Source of the DNA: Clostridiales bacterium
GTDB taxonomy: Bacteria; Bacillota; Clostridia; Tissierellales; Sedimentibacteraceae
Length of the DNA stretch: 7,807 nucleotides
Reading direction: 5' to 3'
Assembly (NCBI GenBank): GCA_003487955.1
Contig: DNNJ01000024.1
Coordinates: 1-7,807, forward strand
Shown: positions 1 to 5,698 of the stretch, piece by piece
How the letters are laid out: the number at the start of each line of letters is the position of its first letter
How positions within the stretch are numbered: the first letter of the stretch is position 1
The notes under the pieces: generated by a model
Database searches by the model: none
What the model was told of the DNA's origin: nothing
The model's input: only the letters and a program-made list of their open reading frames with translations
Made by a program: the position numbers and the translations under genes

Positions 1-47
1 CAAAATTGTGCAACGAGACTGCGCGATCCATAAAAGAAGGGGGTTGA
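1..47 (+). other. Tail of an upstream gene or spacer, identity unresolved
   Basis: The first 51 bases precede pilC. Two frames are open from the window edge: one stops with TAA at 31-33 and one with TGA at 45-47. The second would leave a 4-base gap to the pilC start, typical of an operon in which pilB or pilT precedes pilC. The few residues visible do not match a PilB or PilT C-terminus that I can recognise. Bases 8-30 are much richer in G+C than the surrounding DNA, so this could also be the end of an interspersed repeat. The pilC Shine-Dalgarno (AAGGGGG, 37-43) lies inside this stretch. Confidence 0.3.
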
Positions 48-51
48 ATAC

Positions 52-1254
52 ATGGTTTCATATAAATGCAACGTTATAGATATTTTTGGGAAGAAGCACA
101 ATATTTTACATGCTGCCGAATCTCCTAAAGATGTAATCGATTTTTTAAAATTACATAAGTTTACTGTTGTAGAGATAAAACATAAGCAAACTATAGACTT
201 GGAGAAATTTACTTCAAAGAAAATTAAGTCAAAGGATTTGGCTGTATTTTGCAAGCAAACATATGCTATGTTAAAGGCAGGAGTTACTATTGTCAACATC
301 TTGGACATTTTAAAGCAGCAGACTGAAAACAGGAGGTTAAAGGTTTATATTGGATCAATGCATGAGTACTTGCTAAAAGGACATACATTTTCAGAAGCGT
401 TGCGGCAGAACAAAGGTGCATTCCCCGGCATTCTTATCAGTATGGTTGAAGCCGGAGAATTGAGCGGTAATATTGATGTAATTATGGACAGGCTCTCAAA
501 GCATTATGAAAAAGAATATAAAATAGAAAACAGAATCAGTTCCGCAATGACATATCCCATTATATTATCCATTGTGTGCACCCTTGTGGTAATATTTCTC
601 TTAACGTCCATTATGCCTACATTTATTGAAATGTATTTGAGTTCCGGCGTTTCCCTCCCTAAACTTACAATGATGATAATTAATTTCAGCAATTCATTTA
701 AGCAATTTTGGTTTTTGATAGTTTTGGCAATTACTGTTTTTATACTTATGATTTCTTTTGTCGTAAAAATACCGCGGGTTAAAGAAAAGAGAGACTATAT
801 TAAATTAAGAATTCCATTAGTCAGGAATCTGATTATCAAAATTGCTGCATCAAGATTTTCAAGAACCTTGTCAACGTTGTTAGGCAGCGGAGCTTCACTT
901 CTCAATGCATTGGAAACTGTTTCGGGTGTAACGGGAAATCAATATGTGTGTAATAAGATATTAGAAATAAAAGAAGATGTAAGAAAAGGATTGCCCCTTT
1001 CTCTTTTGTTGGAAGCTCAGGGAATTTTTCCTTCAATGGTTTATTATATGATTAAAACCGGAGAGGATTCGTGCTCCTTGGAAGAGGTTTTGGACAAGAC
1101 GGCTGATTTTTATGACGAAGAAATTGATACTGCAATTCAGCGCCTGACAACATTACTTGAACCTATAATGATTGTAGTAATGGCAATTGTAATAGGTTTT
1201 ATTGTAATATCAATGGTTTTGCCGATGTTTGAAATGGTTAAAACTGTACAATAA
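52..1254 (+). CDS. pilC: Type IV pilus inner-membrane platform protein PilC (GspF family)
   Basis: PilC is the polytopic membrane platform that couples the cytoplasmic PilB/PilT motors to extension and retraction of the pilus. The 400-residue product has the normal family length and the normal two-repeat layout. A short N-terminal region (about 1-60) is followed by a first T2SSF domain (about 62-188), a central hydrophobic stretch (220-238) and a second T2SSF domain (about 264-390). Family motifs are visible: EAGELSGNID at 133-142, SAMTYPIIL at 164-172, GSGASLLNALE at 278-288 and KTGEDSCSLEEVLDKTA at 335-351. Membrane segments are likely at about 169-190, 219-239 and 371-392. The ATG at 52 has AAGGGGG eight bases upstream. 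The next gene is a pilin, which supports T4P over type II secretion. The family call is secure; the exact partners are inferred. Confidence 0.96.
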   Translation: MVSYKCNVIDIFGKKHNILHAAESPKDVIDFLKLHKFTVVEIKHKQTIDLEKFTSKKIKSKDLAVFCKQTYAMLKAGVTIVNILDILKQQTENRRLKVYIGSMHEYLLKGHTFSEALRQNKGAFPGILISMVEAGELSGNIDVIMDRLSKHYEKEYKIENRISSAMTYPIILSIVCTLVVIFLLTSIMPTFIEMYLSSGVSLPKLTMMIINFSNSFKQFWFLIVLAITVFILMISFVVKIPRVKEKRDYIKLRIPLVRNLIIKIAASRFSRTLSTLLGSGASLLNALETVSGVTGNQYVCNKILEIKEDVRKGLPLSLLLEAQGIFPSMVYYMIKTGEDSCSLEEVLDKTADFYDEEIDTAIQRLTTLLEPIMIVVMAIVIGFIVISMVLPMFEMVKTVQ

Positions 1255-1261
1255 AAAATAA

Positions 1262-1304
1262 ATTCAAGAATCTTAATTTTTTTCAACTTGCTAATCTCTT
1301 GAAT
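1262..1304. repeat. Small inverted repeat in the pilC-pilA spacer
   Basis: ATTCAAGA at 1262-1269 is perfectly complementary to TCTTGAAT at 1297-1304, with a 27-base AT-rich loop that includes a run of seven T. The stem is short and weak, and no G+C-rich hairpin precedes the T run, so it is not a convincing terminator. It could form a structure in the pilA leader that affects processing or stability of a highly expressed pilin message. It could also be chance in AT-rich DNA. Confidence 0.3.
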
Positions 1305-1333
1305 GTTATTAATAAAAAAAAGGAGAGCAAGAA

Positions 1334-1735
1334 ATGGGAAGAAGCATTAATAAGCTGCGTAACAAAAAGGGGTTTACGCTGATTGAATTAATTGTGGTGT
1401 TGGCAGTGCTGGCTATAATTATGGCTATTGCAGTGCCAAGGTTTACGGGGGTGAGGGAGCAAGCTAAGATTGATGCAGATTATGCTACTTTAGAGAGTAT
1501 AGCTAAGTTGGCGGAGATGGAATATGTAAGAGGTGTTGTTGAGGATGATGCATTAGACCAGGAAAAAGTTAGCCAACTAATCAAAGCTAATTTTGGCGAA
1601 TCAGGTGATGAACCAAAAAAGATATTCCAGTCTAGTGAATTAACAAACAAGGAAAGCAATTTGGATATTTTGTTTACTGATGGTTTTGTAAGTGCAATTA
1701 AAATAGGTGAGAATACAGTATATCCCAAAGATTAA
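1334..1735 (+). CDS. pilA: Major-pilin-like type IV prepilin PilA
   Basis: The 133-residue product is a class III (type IV) prepilin and the probable main subunit of the fibre. A 13-residue leader with five Lys/Arg residues ends in KKG. Prepilin peptidase would cut after Gly13, giving a mature N-terminus FTLIELIVVLAVLAIIM with the conserved Glu at mature position 5 (Glu18). The hydrophobic N-terminal helix runs to about residue 35 and continues as an amphipathic helix to about 66. The short globular domain (about 70-133) has no cysteine, so it lacks the disulfide loop of many Gram-negative pilins. AGGAG at 1321-1325 lies eight bases before the ATG. The longer leader than in the minor pilins downstream, and the place between pilC and pilD, favour the major-pilin role, which remains an inference. 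The 5' half is clearly richer in G+C than neighbouring genes. Confidence 0.92.
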   Translation: MGRSINKLRNKKGFTLIELIVVLAVLAIIMAIAVPRFTGVREQAKIDADYATLESIAKLAEMEYVRGVVEDDALDQEKVSQLIKANFGESGDEPKKIFQSSELTNKESNLDILFTDGFVSAIKIGENTVYPKD

Positions 1736-1749
1736 CAATAGACGCGATG

Positions 1750-1809
1750 TGGGGACACACCTTCATGTAAGGTTATTCATTGGAGTCACACCATGAAGGA
1801 ATGTCCCCA
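1750..1809. repeat. REP-like palindromic element between pilA and pilD
   Basis: GGGGACACACCTTCATG at 1751-1767 pairs with CATGAAGGAATGTCCCC at 1792-1808. The arms are 17 bases each with only two adjacent mismatches, and one further T-A pair closes the outside at 1750/1809. The loop is 24 bases. The GGGGACA...TGTCCCC ends resemble the interspersed palindromes that, as I recall, are common in many bacterial genomes and in some cases linked to REP-associated (Y1) tyrosine transposases. No transposase is in the window. There is no T run after the stem, so a terminator is unlikely. The element ends four to seven bases before the pilD Shine-Dalgarno, so the folded RNA would sit beside that ribosome site. 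Confidence 0.75.
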
Positions 1810-1824
1810 AATAAAGGATAATGT

Positions 1825-2562
1825 ATGGCGATAATATTTTTTATAACCGGGTTATTAATAGGTTCATTTTTAAATGTATGTATCTACCGCATACCATTAC
1901 ATAAGTCCATTATAAAAACGCCATCCTCCTGCGGGAGCTGCGGACACAGATTAAATTATTATGATATGCTTCCTGTGGTTAATTATGTAATAAACAGCGG
2001 TAAGTGCAGATATTGCGGTGAGAAGTATTCAATTCAGTATCCTTTGGTTGAATTATCTAACGGGTTGCTTTATGGGGCAATAGCACTTAAATACGGGTAT
2101 TCTTTAGCTGCTGTTTTGTACTGTATTTTAGGCAGCATACTCATAACTATCAGCGTTATTGACTTGAAGCATAAAATAATTTCTGACGGTTTAAATATTG
2201 TTATTGCAGCTATTAGTATTATTTTTGTCTTAAATGATAATTCGATTTTAACGGATAGAATATTTGGAGCGTTATTAGGATTTGTATTGTTTTTAGCTAT
2301 TGCATTAGCAACTGATGCCATGGGCGGGGGAGATATTAAACTGATAGCAGGATTAGGGGCTGTATTTGGAGTAGAAGGGGTTTTGTTTATTGTGTTTTTC
2401 TCATTTGTAATTGGTGCTGCTATTTCCGTTGTACTATTGATTATAAAAATAAAAAACAGAAAAGATGAGCTCTCCTTTGGACCATTCATATCAATAGCAG
2501 CATTATTGTACATATTCTATGGCAGTAAAATAATTAATTTATATTTATCAGCAGTCGCTTAA
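1825..2562 (+). CDS. pilD: Prepilin peptidase / N-methyltransferase PilD (A24 aspartic protease)
   Basis: PilD is the integral-membrane enzyme that removes prepilin leaders and methylates the new N-terminus. The bifunctional form is recognised here by an N-terminal domain that starts with GSFLNVCIYRIP (13-24) and carries two CxxC pairs (Cys36/Cys39 and Cys61/Cys64), which normally bind zinc. The peptidase half has the two expected catalytic aspartates: Asp113 in IDLKHKIISD and Asp170 in the GGGD motif (167-170). The late FGPFI motif (218-222) is also present. Several hydrophobic segments cover about 1-18, 75-112, 122-138, 146-164, 174-207 and 219-235. Length (245) is normal for the family. 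AAAGGA at 1813-1818 lies six bases before the ATG. One oddity is Ser120 where the family commonly has Pro (IPD to ISD). It should process all five prepilins of this window. Confidence 0.96.
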   Translation: MAIIFFITGLLIGSFLNVCIYRIPLHKSIIKTPSSCGSCGHRLNYYDMLPVVNYVINSGKCRYCGEKYSIQYPLVELSNGLLYGAIALKYGYSLAAVLYCILGSILITISVIDLKHKIISDGLNIVIAAISIIFVLNDNSILTDRIFGALLGFVLFLAIALATDAMGGGDIKLIAGLGAVFGVEGVLFIVFFSFVIGAAISVVLLIIKIKNRKDELSFGPFISIAALLYIFYGSKIINLYLSAVA

Positions 2563-2607
2563 CACGTATTTTCACAGGTTTTACAATCTGCATTAAAGGA
2601 GAAGTTA

Positions 2608-2625
2608 AATATCAGGAGTGATATT
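2608..2625 (+). promoter_or_regulatory. Hairpin presenting the pilM Shine-Dalgarno in its loop
   Basis: AATATCA (2608-2614) and TGATATT (2619-2625) are perfectly complementary and enclose the four bases GGAG, the core of the Shine-Dalgarno. The ATG of the PilM-PilN gene follows directly at 2626. The stem is seven pairs, six of them A-T, so it would be marginally stable and could respond to temperature or to ribosome traffic. A second purine run, AAAGGAG at 2595-2601, lies upstream without a nearby start codon. Function is inferred only; in AT-rich DNA a small palindrome can arise by chance. Confidence 0.4.
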
Positions 2626-4125
2626 ATGGCAATTATTTTATCTTTTGAATTTGATAATAATATTAAAATTATCGAAGCTTTAAAAAAGGGTGAAACATTG
2701 TCTGTTTTAAGGTATATGTCCATTGATACCGTCTGCGTTAAGGACGGGAATATTATTGACATGGATGGGATTGTCAATTTAATTAATGAAGAACTAAAAA
2801 GTAATGGTATAAAAACAAAGAGGGCAATTTTTGTAATTAATTCAAGCAAAATTATGATTAGAAAAATTAAGCTGCCCTTGTTAAAGAAGAGCTCTGAAAT
2901 TTTGTCAATGATAAAGATAGAGCTACAACAAACAGTTTCGGCAGATTTAAGCAAGTATAAAATAATATATGAAATTTCAAATATTACTAATGAAAACAAA
3001 ATACCGTATGCCGAATATATTGTTTATTGTGTTCCTGAAATTTTAGTCAATAGGTATATTGAGTTAGCTGCAAAATTGAAGCTTAAATTATTAAATATTG
3101 ATATTTTCCCTAATTGCATCAATGCTTTATATAAGAATAATATTAAGATTAATGATGTTGTTTTAAATAATAAGTGCACAGCAGCTTTTATCAATGCAAG
3201 TAAAAATTCCATTTCATTTTCAGCTGTAAATAACGGGTTTTGTGACTTTTATATTCGATTTGAATGCAATGAAGCTTTTATTGAAAAGGCGGCAGCTCCG
3301 TATTATCAGTACGGTTATTCGGAAAGCATAACTGTGGAAAACACATTTACCTCACAAATAGCAAAATTCATGCGATATTATTTTTCTGTCAGCGGCAGCA
3401 GGTCTATAGATAAGATTTATATTTACGGCAGTTCTAATAAGAAGCTCAAGGAAGCAATCAAAGCTAAATTGAATATGAATACTGAAATTATCAGCAGCAT
3501 ATCTTGTTTAACCGCGAATGAGCTGTTGAATAATTTTGATTTAGACAAGTATTTCAACACGGTTTTAGCTTTGTTTTCCCGTAATAATTTTTTAAATATA
3601 AATGCAGTAAACAAAAAAATTAAAAACAATTACGGTTATGCTGCAATTTTATTAATAATTGCAGCTGCCATCACAGTGTTACTTGGATTTTTTAATTCCC
3701 AAGCAGCCACAAGAAATGAATTAATTGCAATGAGCTCATATATTAATGATGAAGAAAACAATGAAATTGACAGTGTAATTGAAGAAATAAAAAAAGAAAC
3801 AGATTACTTGGAATTGTACTTGCAGCAAGCTGAAATGCTTCAAAAGGCAGTGGAAGATAATGATAATGTTGACACAAGTATTTTTAGAGAAATTAACAGG
3901 GTAAAACCTTTTGGAACCAAGGTAACTTCTATTTATTCAGACAAAGACAGCACACAATTGCAGTGTGTTTCTCCATCTATGAGTGAAGCTGCCTTGTTTT
4001 TCTCTGATATAAAAAAAATAGAGCTGATAGATAGTGCATATATACCGGCAATTCAATCAAAATCAAGACAGCCTTTTTCATATTCCATTATATTGAAATT
4101 GAAGGGTGTGGTATACAATGAATAG
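2626..4125 (+). CDS. pilMN: Fused PilM-PilN type IV pilus assembly protein
   Basis: This 499-residue protein combines two normally separate alignment proteins. Residues 1-320 look like PilM, the cytoplasmic actin-like protein. Residues 322-330 (FLNINAVNK) sit where the INLLP-type N-terminal motif of PilN would be. A single membrane helix follows at about 337-356, then a likely coiled coil (375-412) and a small C-terminal domain (415-497), which is the layout of PilN. C. difficile is known to encode a fused PilMN, so the arrangement has precedent. The actin-family phosphate motifs are poorly kept: the N-terminus reads LSFEFDNNIKIIEA (5-18) rather than a D-x-G-S-x-x form, and 186-201 lacks the D-x-G pattern. 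Its role would be to link the cytoplasmic motor side to PilO and the pilins at the membrane. The ATG at 2626 has AGGAG (2614-2618) in a hairpin loop, and the gene overlaps pilO by eight bases. The fusion call rests on layout and context; direct sequence similarity is low. Confidence 0.82.
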   Translation: MAIILSFEFDNNIKIIEALKKGETLSVLRYMSIDTVCVKDGNIIDMDGIVNLINEELKSNGIKTKRAIFVINSSKIMIRKIKLPLLKKSSEILSMIKIELQQTVSADLSKYKIIYEISNITNENKIPYAEYIVYCVPEILVNRYIELAAKLKLKLLNIDIFPNCINALYKNNIKINDVVLNNKCTAAFINASKNSISFSAVNNGFCDFYIRFECNEAFIEKAAAPYYQYGYSESITVENTFTSQIAKFMRYYFSVSGSRSIDKIYIYGSSNKKLKEAIKAKLNMNTEIISSISCLTANELLNNFDLDKYFNTVLALFSRNNFLNINAVNKKIKNNYGYAAILLIIAAAITVLLGFFNSQAATRNELIAMSSYINDEENNEIDSVIEEIKKETDYLELYLQQAEMLQKAVEDNDNVDTSIFREINRVKPFGTKVTSIYSDKDSTQLQCVSPSMSEAALFFSDIKKIELIDSAYIPAIQSKSRQPFSYSIILKLKGVVYNE

Positions 4126-4645
4126 TATTTTTAGAATTAAACCATTAATCTTTACAGCCGTAATTGCAATAATGGCATTTTTTGCATCAGGAATTCCTTT
4201 TAGCTTGTTTTCAAAGTTATCTGCTGAGAATGAATATAATAATATTTACACAGAATATAAAAATATGAATCAAAACATAAATATGAAAGGCATTTATGAA
4301 GAAAGCCAAATTAATTTACTCAAGAAAATTAATGATTTAAATATAGATATTGAAATATTGCAGGATGAAATAATTATTGAACTAAGCCATATTGCAGGGA
4401 AAAACAATATAGAATTAAGCAGTATAAAATTCAGCGAAGCCATGCCGGTTTTAGCGGATAACACCGCCCTGTGCATGAAGGTAACGGTTGAGTATGACAG
4501 TGAGTTTAATAACATGCTTAAATTTATTGATGATATTAAAAACAGCGAAACTATTATTTCCGTTACAGATATAAGTGTTTTGACGAGCGAAAATAAGGTT
4601 CATGTGTCATTAAACTTATTGTATTATGCATTGCCTATGATATGA
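4118..4645 (+). CDS. pilO: PilO-like type IV pilus alignment protein
   Basis: The 175-residue product has the PilO/GspM-like layout: a short cytoplasmic tail, one membrane helix (about 9-31), a long heptad-rich segment (about 34-90) and a small alpha/beta domain (about 95-173). The stretch FNNMLKFIDDIKNSETIISV (130-149) resembles the helix-then-strand part of that domain. PilO pairs with PilN through the extracytoplasmic part and holds the platform together. I chose the ATG at 4118, which overlaps the pilMN stop (ATGAATAG) and has GAAGGGTG at 4101-4108. An in-frame GTG at 4106 would add only four residues and would bury that site. The order PilM-PilN-PilO and the overlap imply translational coupling. 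Sequence conservation in this family is low, so the call leans on position and topology. Confidence 0.82.
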   Translation: MNSIFRIKPLIFTAVIAIMAFFASGIPFSLFSKLSAENEYNNIYTEYKNMNQNINMKGIYEESQINLLKKINDLNIDIEILQDEIIIELSHIAGKNNIELSSIKFSEAMPVLADNTALCMKVTVEYDSEFNNMLKFIDDIKNSETIISVTDISVLTSENKVHVSLNLLYYALPMI

Positions 4646-4655
4646 GGTGCATATT

Positions 4656-5042
4656 ATGAATAAGTTGTTTAATAACAGGGGATTGACATTGGTGGAGGTA
4701 ATTATTACATTGGCAATACTTGGGGCAGTGATTTGCCCTCTGATGAACTTATTGGTATTGTCACAGAAAATAAACAGCATAGGTGAAAATGAATACAGTG
4801 TAATTCAAACTGCTCAATATTATATGGAAGAAACAAGAGCTGTGAGTGAAATTGATACGGGAGTTTTCTTTTATAACAGCGATGAAATGTGTTATGAAAG
4901 GATTATTCAGAATGTTTTGGATGATTGCAATGCAAGAATCAGAATCATCCCCGGTAGTTACGGACTGCGGTATATTGAGGTTGATATTTTAATGAATGAG
5001 GAAGTAATTAACAGCTTGATGGGAAGTATAATTATAGATTGA
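4656..5042 (+). CDS. pilV: PilV/GspI-like minor prepilin
   Basis: A 128-residue type IV prepilin. The leader MNKLFNNRG is cut after Gly9, giving a mature start LTLVEVIITLAILGAVICP with Glu at mature position 5 (Glu14) and Leu instead of the usual Phe at position 1. The segment QTAQYYMEETRAV (51-63) matches the PilV/GspI pattern in which an A-Q-x-x-M/I-E motif follows the N-terminal helix. The rest is a small globular domain with two cysteines (Cys79 and Cys91). Such proteins belong to the tip complex that primes pilus assembly. The ATG at 4656 follows GAGGTG (4644-4649) and lies ten bases after the pilO stop. An in-frame GTG at 4647 would add three residues and overlap that site, so it is less likely. 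The prepilin call is firm; the PilV subtype is likely. Confidence 0.85.
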   Translation: MNKLFNNRGLTLVEVIITLAILGAVICPLMNLLVLSQKINSIGENEYSVIQTAQYYMEETRAVSEIDTGVFFYNSDEMCYERIIQNVLDDCNARIRIIPGSYGLRYIEVDILMNEEVINSLMGSIIID

Positions 5043-5046
5043 AAAG

Positions 5047-5119
5047 ATGAGATCCTTCGCTTTACTCAAGATGACACGAGTCGCCATTCTGAACCGAAGG
5101 TGAAGAATCTTATTCTCAT
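5047..5119. repeat. Imperfect palindromic interspersed repeat after pilV
   Basis: The left arm ATGAGATCCTTCGC (5047-5060) faces a right arm ending GAAGAATCTTATTCTCAT (5102-5119). ATGAGA/TCTCAT pair on the outside, then a six-base insertion on the right, then TCCTTC facing GAAGAA. Further in, TCAAGATG (5065-5072) faces CATTCTGA (5085-5092). This looks like the GATTCTTC...CAGAATGAC class of dispersed palindromes that I recall from many bacterial genomes. It begins five bases after the pilV stop and fills most of the spacer. Its composition is unlike the flanking genes. Part of it is repeated in inverted orientation at 6232-6254. No transposase is linked to it here. Confidence 0.7.
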
Positions 5120-5148
5120 TATCGGCGGCAGACGCAGTGGGGGTGGGT

Positions 5149-5697
5149 ATGAATAATAAAGGCTCCACATTGGTTCTTTTAGTGATTGTAATTGCATTGG
5201 TAATTGTTTTGGGAGCTTCTGTTTTAAATGTTTCAGTTAAACAGTATGAAATTAAAAAGTTCAACATTGATTCCAAAAGTTCATTTTATATTTCTGAAAC
5301 GGGGCTCAATGAAGCCTATGTTAAGTCATGTGCTTTAATTGATGAATCAATTATAAAAGCATTGCAAATGGCTGAAGGTTATTTATTATTAAATCCCCCA
5401 AACAAAATTGAAGCAGAAAATATTTTTATCACGAACTATAAAGATTATTTAAGAACAAATATAGAGAATAGAATTGAAGCTGAATCAAACCCTTCAGTAC
5501 AAATATGGAATGATGATACTTTATGTTTCATTGATGATGCACTTACGGTAGTATTGAAATCTTCATATTTGCATGAAAATAATATTGATAAAATTACAGG
5601 AGTAGAGCTGGTTATCAGTGTACCCGACTTTAATGATGTATCGGACGGGAGCTATGATGCAAGAAATTATATACAATTTCAGAATTGGAACAGTTAA
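5149..5697 (+). CDS. PilX/GspK-like minor prepilin lacking Glu5
   Basis: The 182-residue product begins MNNKG followed by the hydrophobic stretch STLVLLVIVIALVIVLGASV (6-25). Cleavage after Gly5 fits prepilin peptidase, but mature position 5 is Leu10 and not Glu. Loss of Glu5 is characteristic of GspK-type pseudopilins and occurs in PilX-like proteins that sit at the fibre tip. The segment FYISETGLNEAY (46-57) resembles the A-E-x-G-L-N-x-A region of PilX proteins. The remainder (about 60-182) is a soluble domain with two cysteines (61 and 126) that I cannot assign further. The ATG at 5149 was preferred over in-frame GTGs at 5137 and 5143, because GGGGGTG (5139-5145) then serves as Shine-Dalgarno. 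The next gene starts two bases after the stop region, so the two are probably coupled. C. difficile PilK is a possible counterpart. Confidence 0.72.
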   Translation: MNNKGSTLVLLVIVIALVIVLGASVLNVSVKQYEIKKFNIDSKSSFYISETGLNEAYVKSCALIDESIIKALQMAEGYLLLNPPNKIEAENIFITNYKDYLRTNIENRIEAESNPSVQIWNDDTLCFIDDALTVVLKSSYLHENNIDKITGVELVISVPDFNDVSDGSYDARNYIQFQNWNS

Positions 5698-5698
5698 T

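Noticed and set aside
1255..1333. Cyclic-di-GMP riboswitch before pilA, as known for T4P genes of C. difficile
   Set aside because: The spacer is only 79 bases, very AT-rich, and lacks the conserved core and G+C-rich paired stems of either c-di-GMP riboswitch class.
1750..1815. Rho-independent terminator between pilA and pilD
   Set aside because: The stem is strong but is followed by AAATAAAG on the + strand and has no T run; it fits a REP-like palindrome better.
2070..2513. Antisense reading frame of 147 codons within pilD
   Set aside because: It is antisense to a well-supported gene, with no ribosome site or recognisable protein; its composition mirrors the hydrophobic pilD codons.
2580..2610. 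TTTACA ... TTAAAT as a promoter for pilMN
   Set aside because: The 19-base spacing and weak -10 do not stand out in AT-rich DNA.
2559..2999. Antisense reading frame of 146 codons over the pilMN start
   Set aside because: It overlaps the pilMN start region on the opposite strand, lacks family motifs and is explained by low stop density in the complementary frame.
4106..4117. GTG at 4106 as the start of pilO
   Set aside because: It would place the GAAGGG ribosome site across the start codon; ATG 4118 has proper spacing and an operon-type stop-start overlap.
4647..4655. GTG at 4647 as the start of the PilV-like prepilin
   Set aside because: It lies within the GAGGTG ribosome site of ATG 4656, which gives a typical leader.
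5047..5103. Eighteen-codon reading frame inside the post-pilV repeat
   Set aside because: It has no Shine-Dalgarno and its sequence is set by the palindromic repeat.
5618..5698. N-terminal extension of the J-like prepilin back to 5618
   Set aside because: It would add 27 residues ahead of a typical MKNKG leader and lies wholly inside the upstream gene in another frame.
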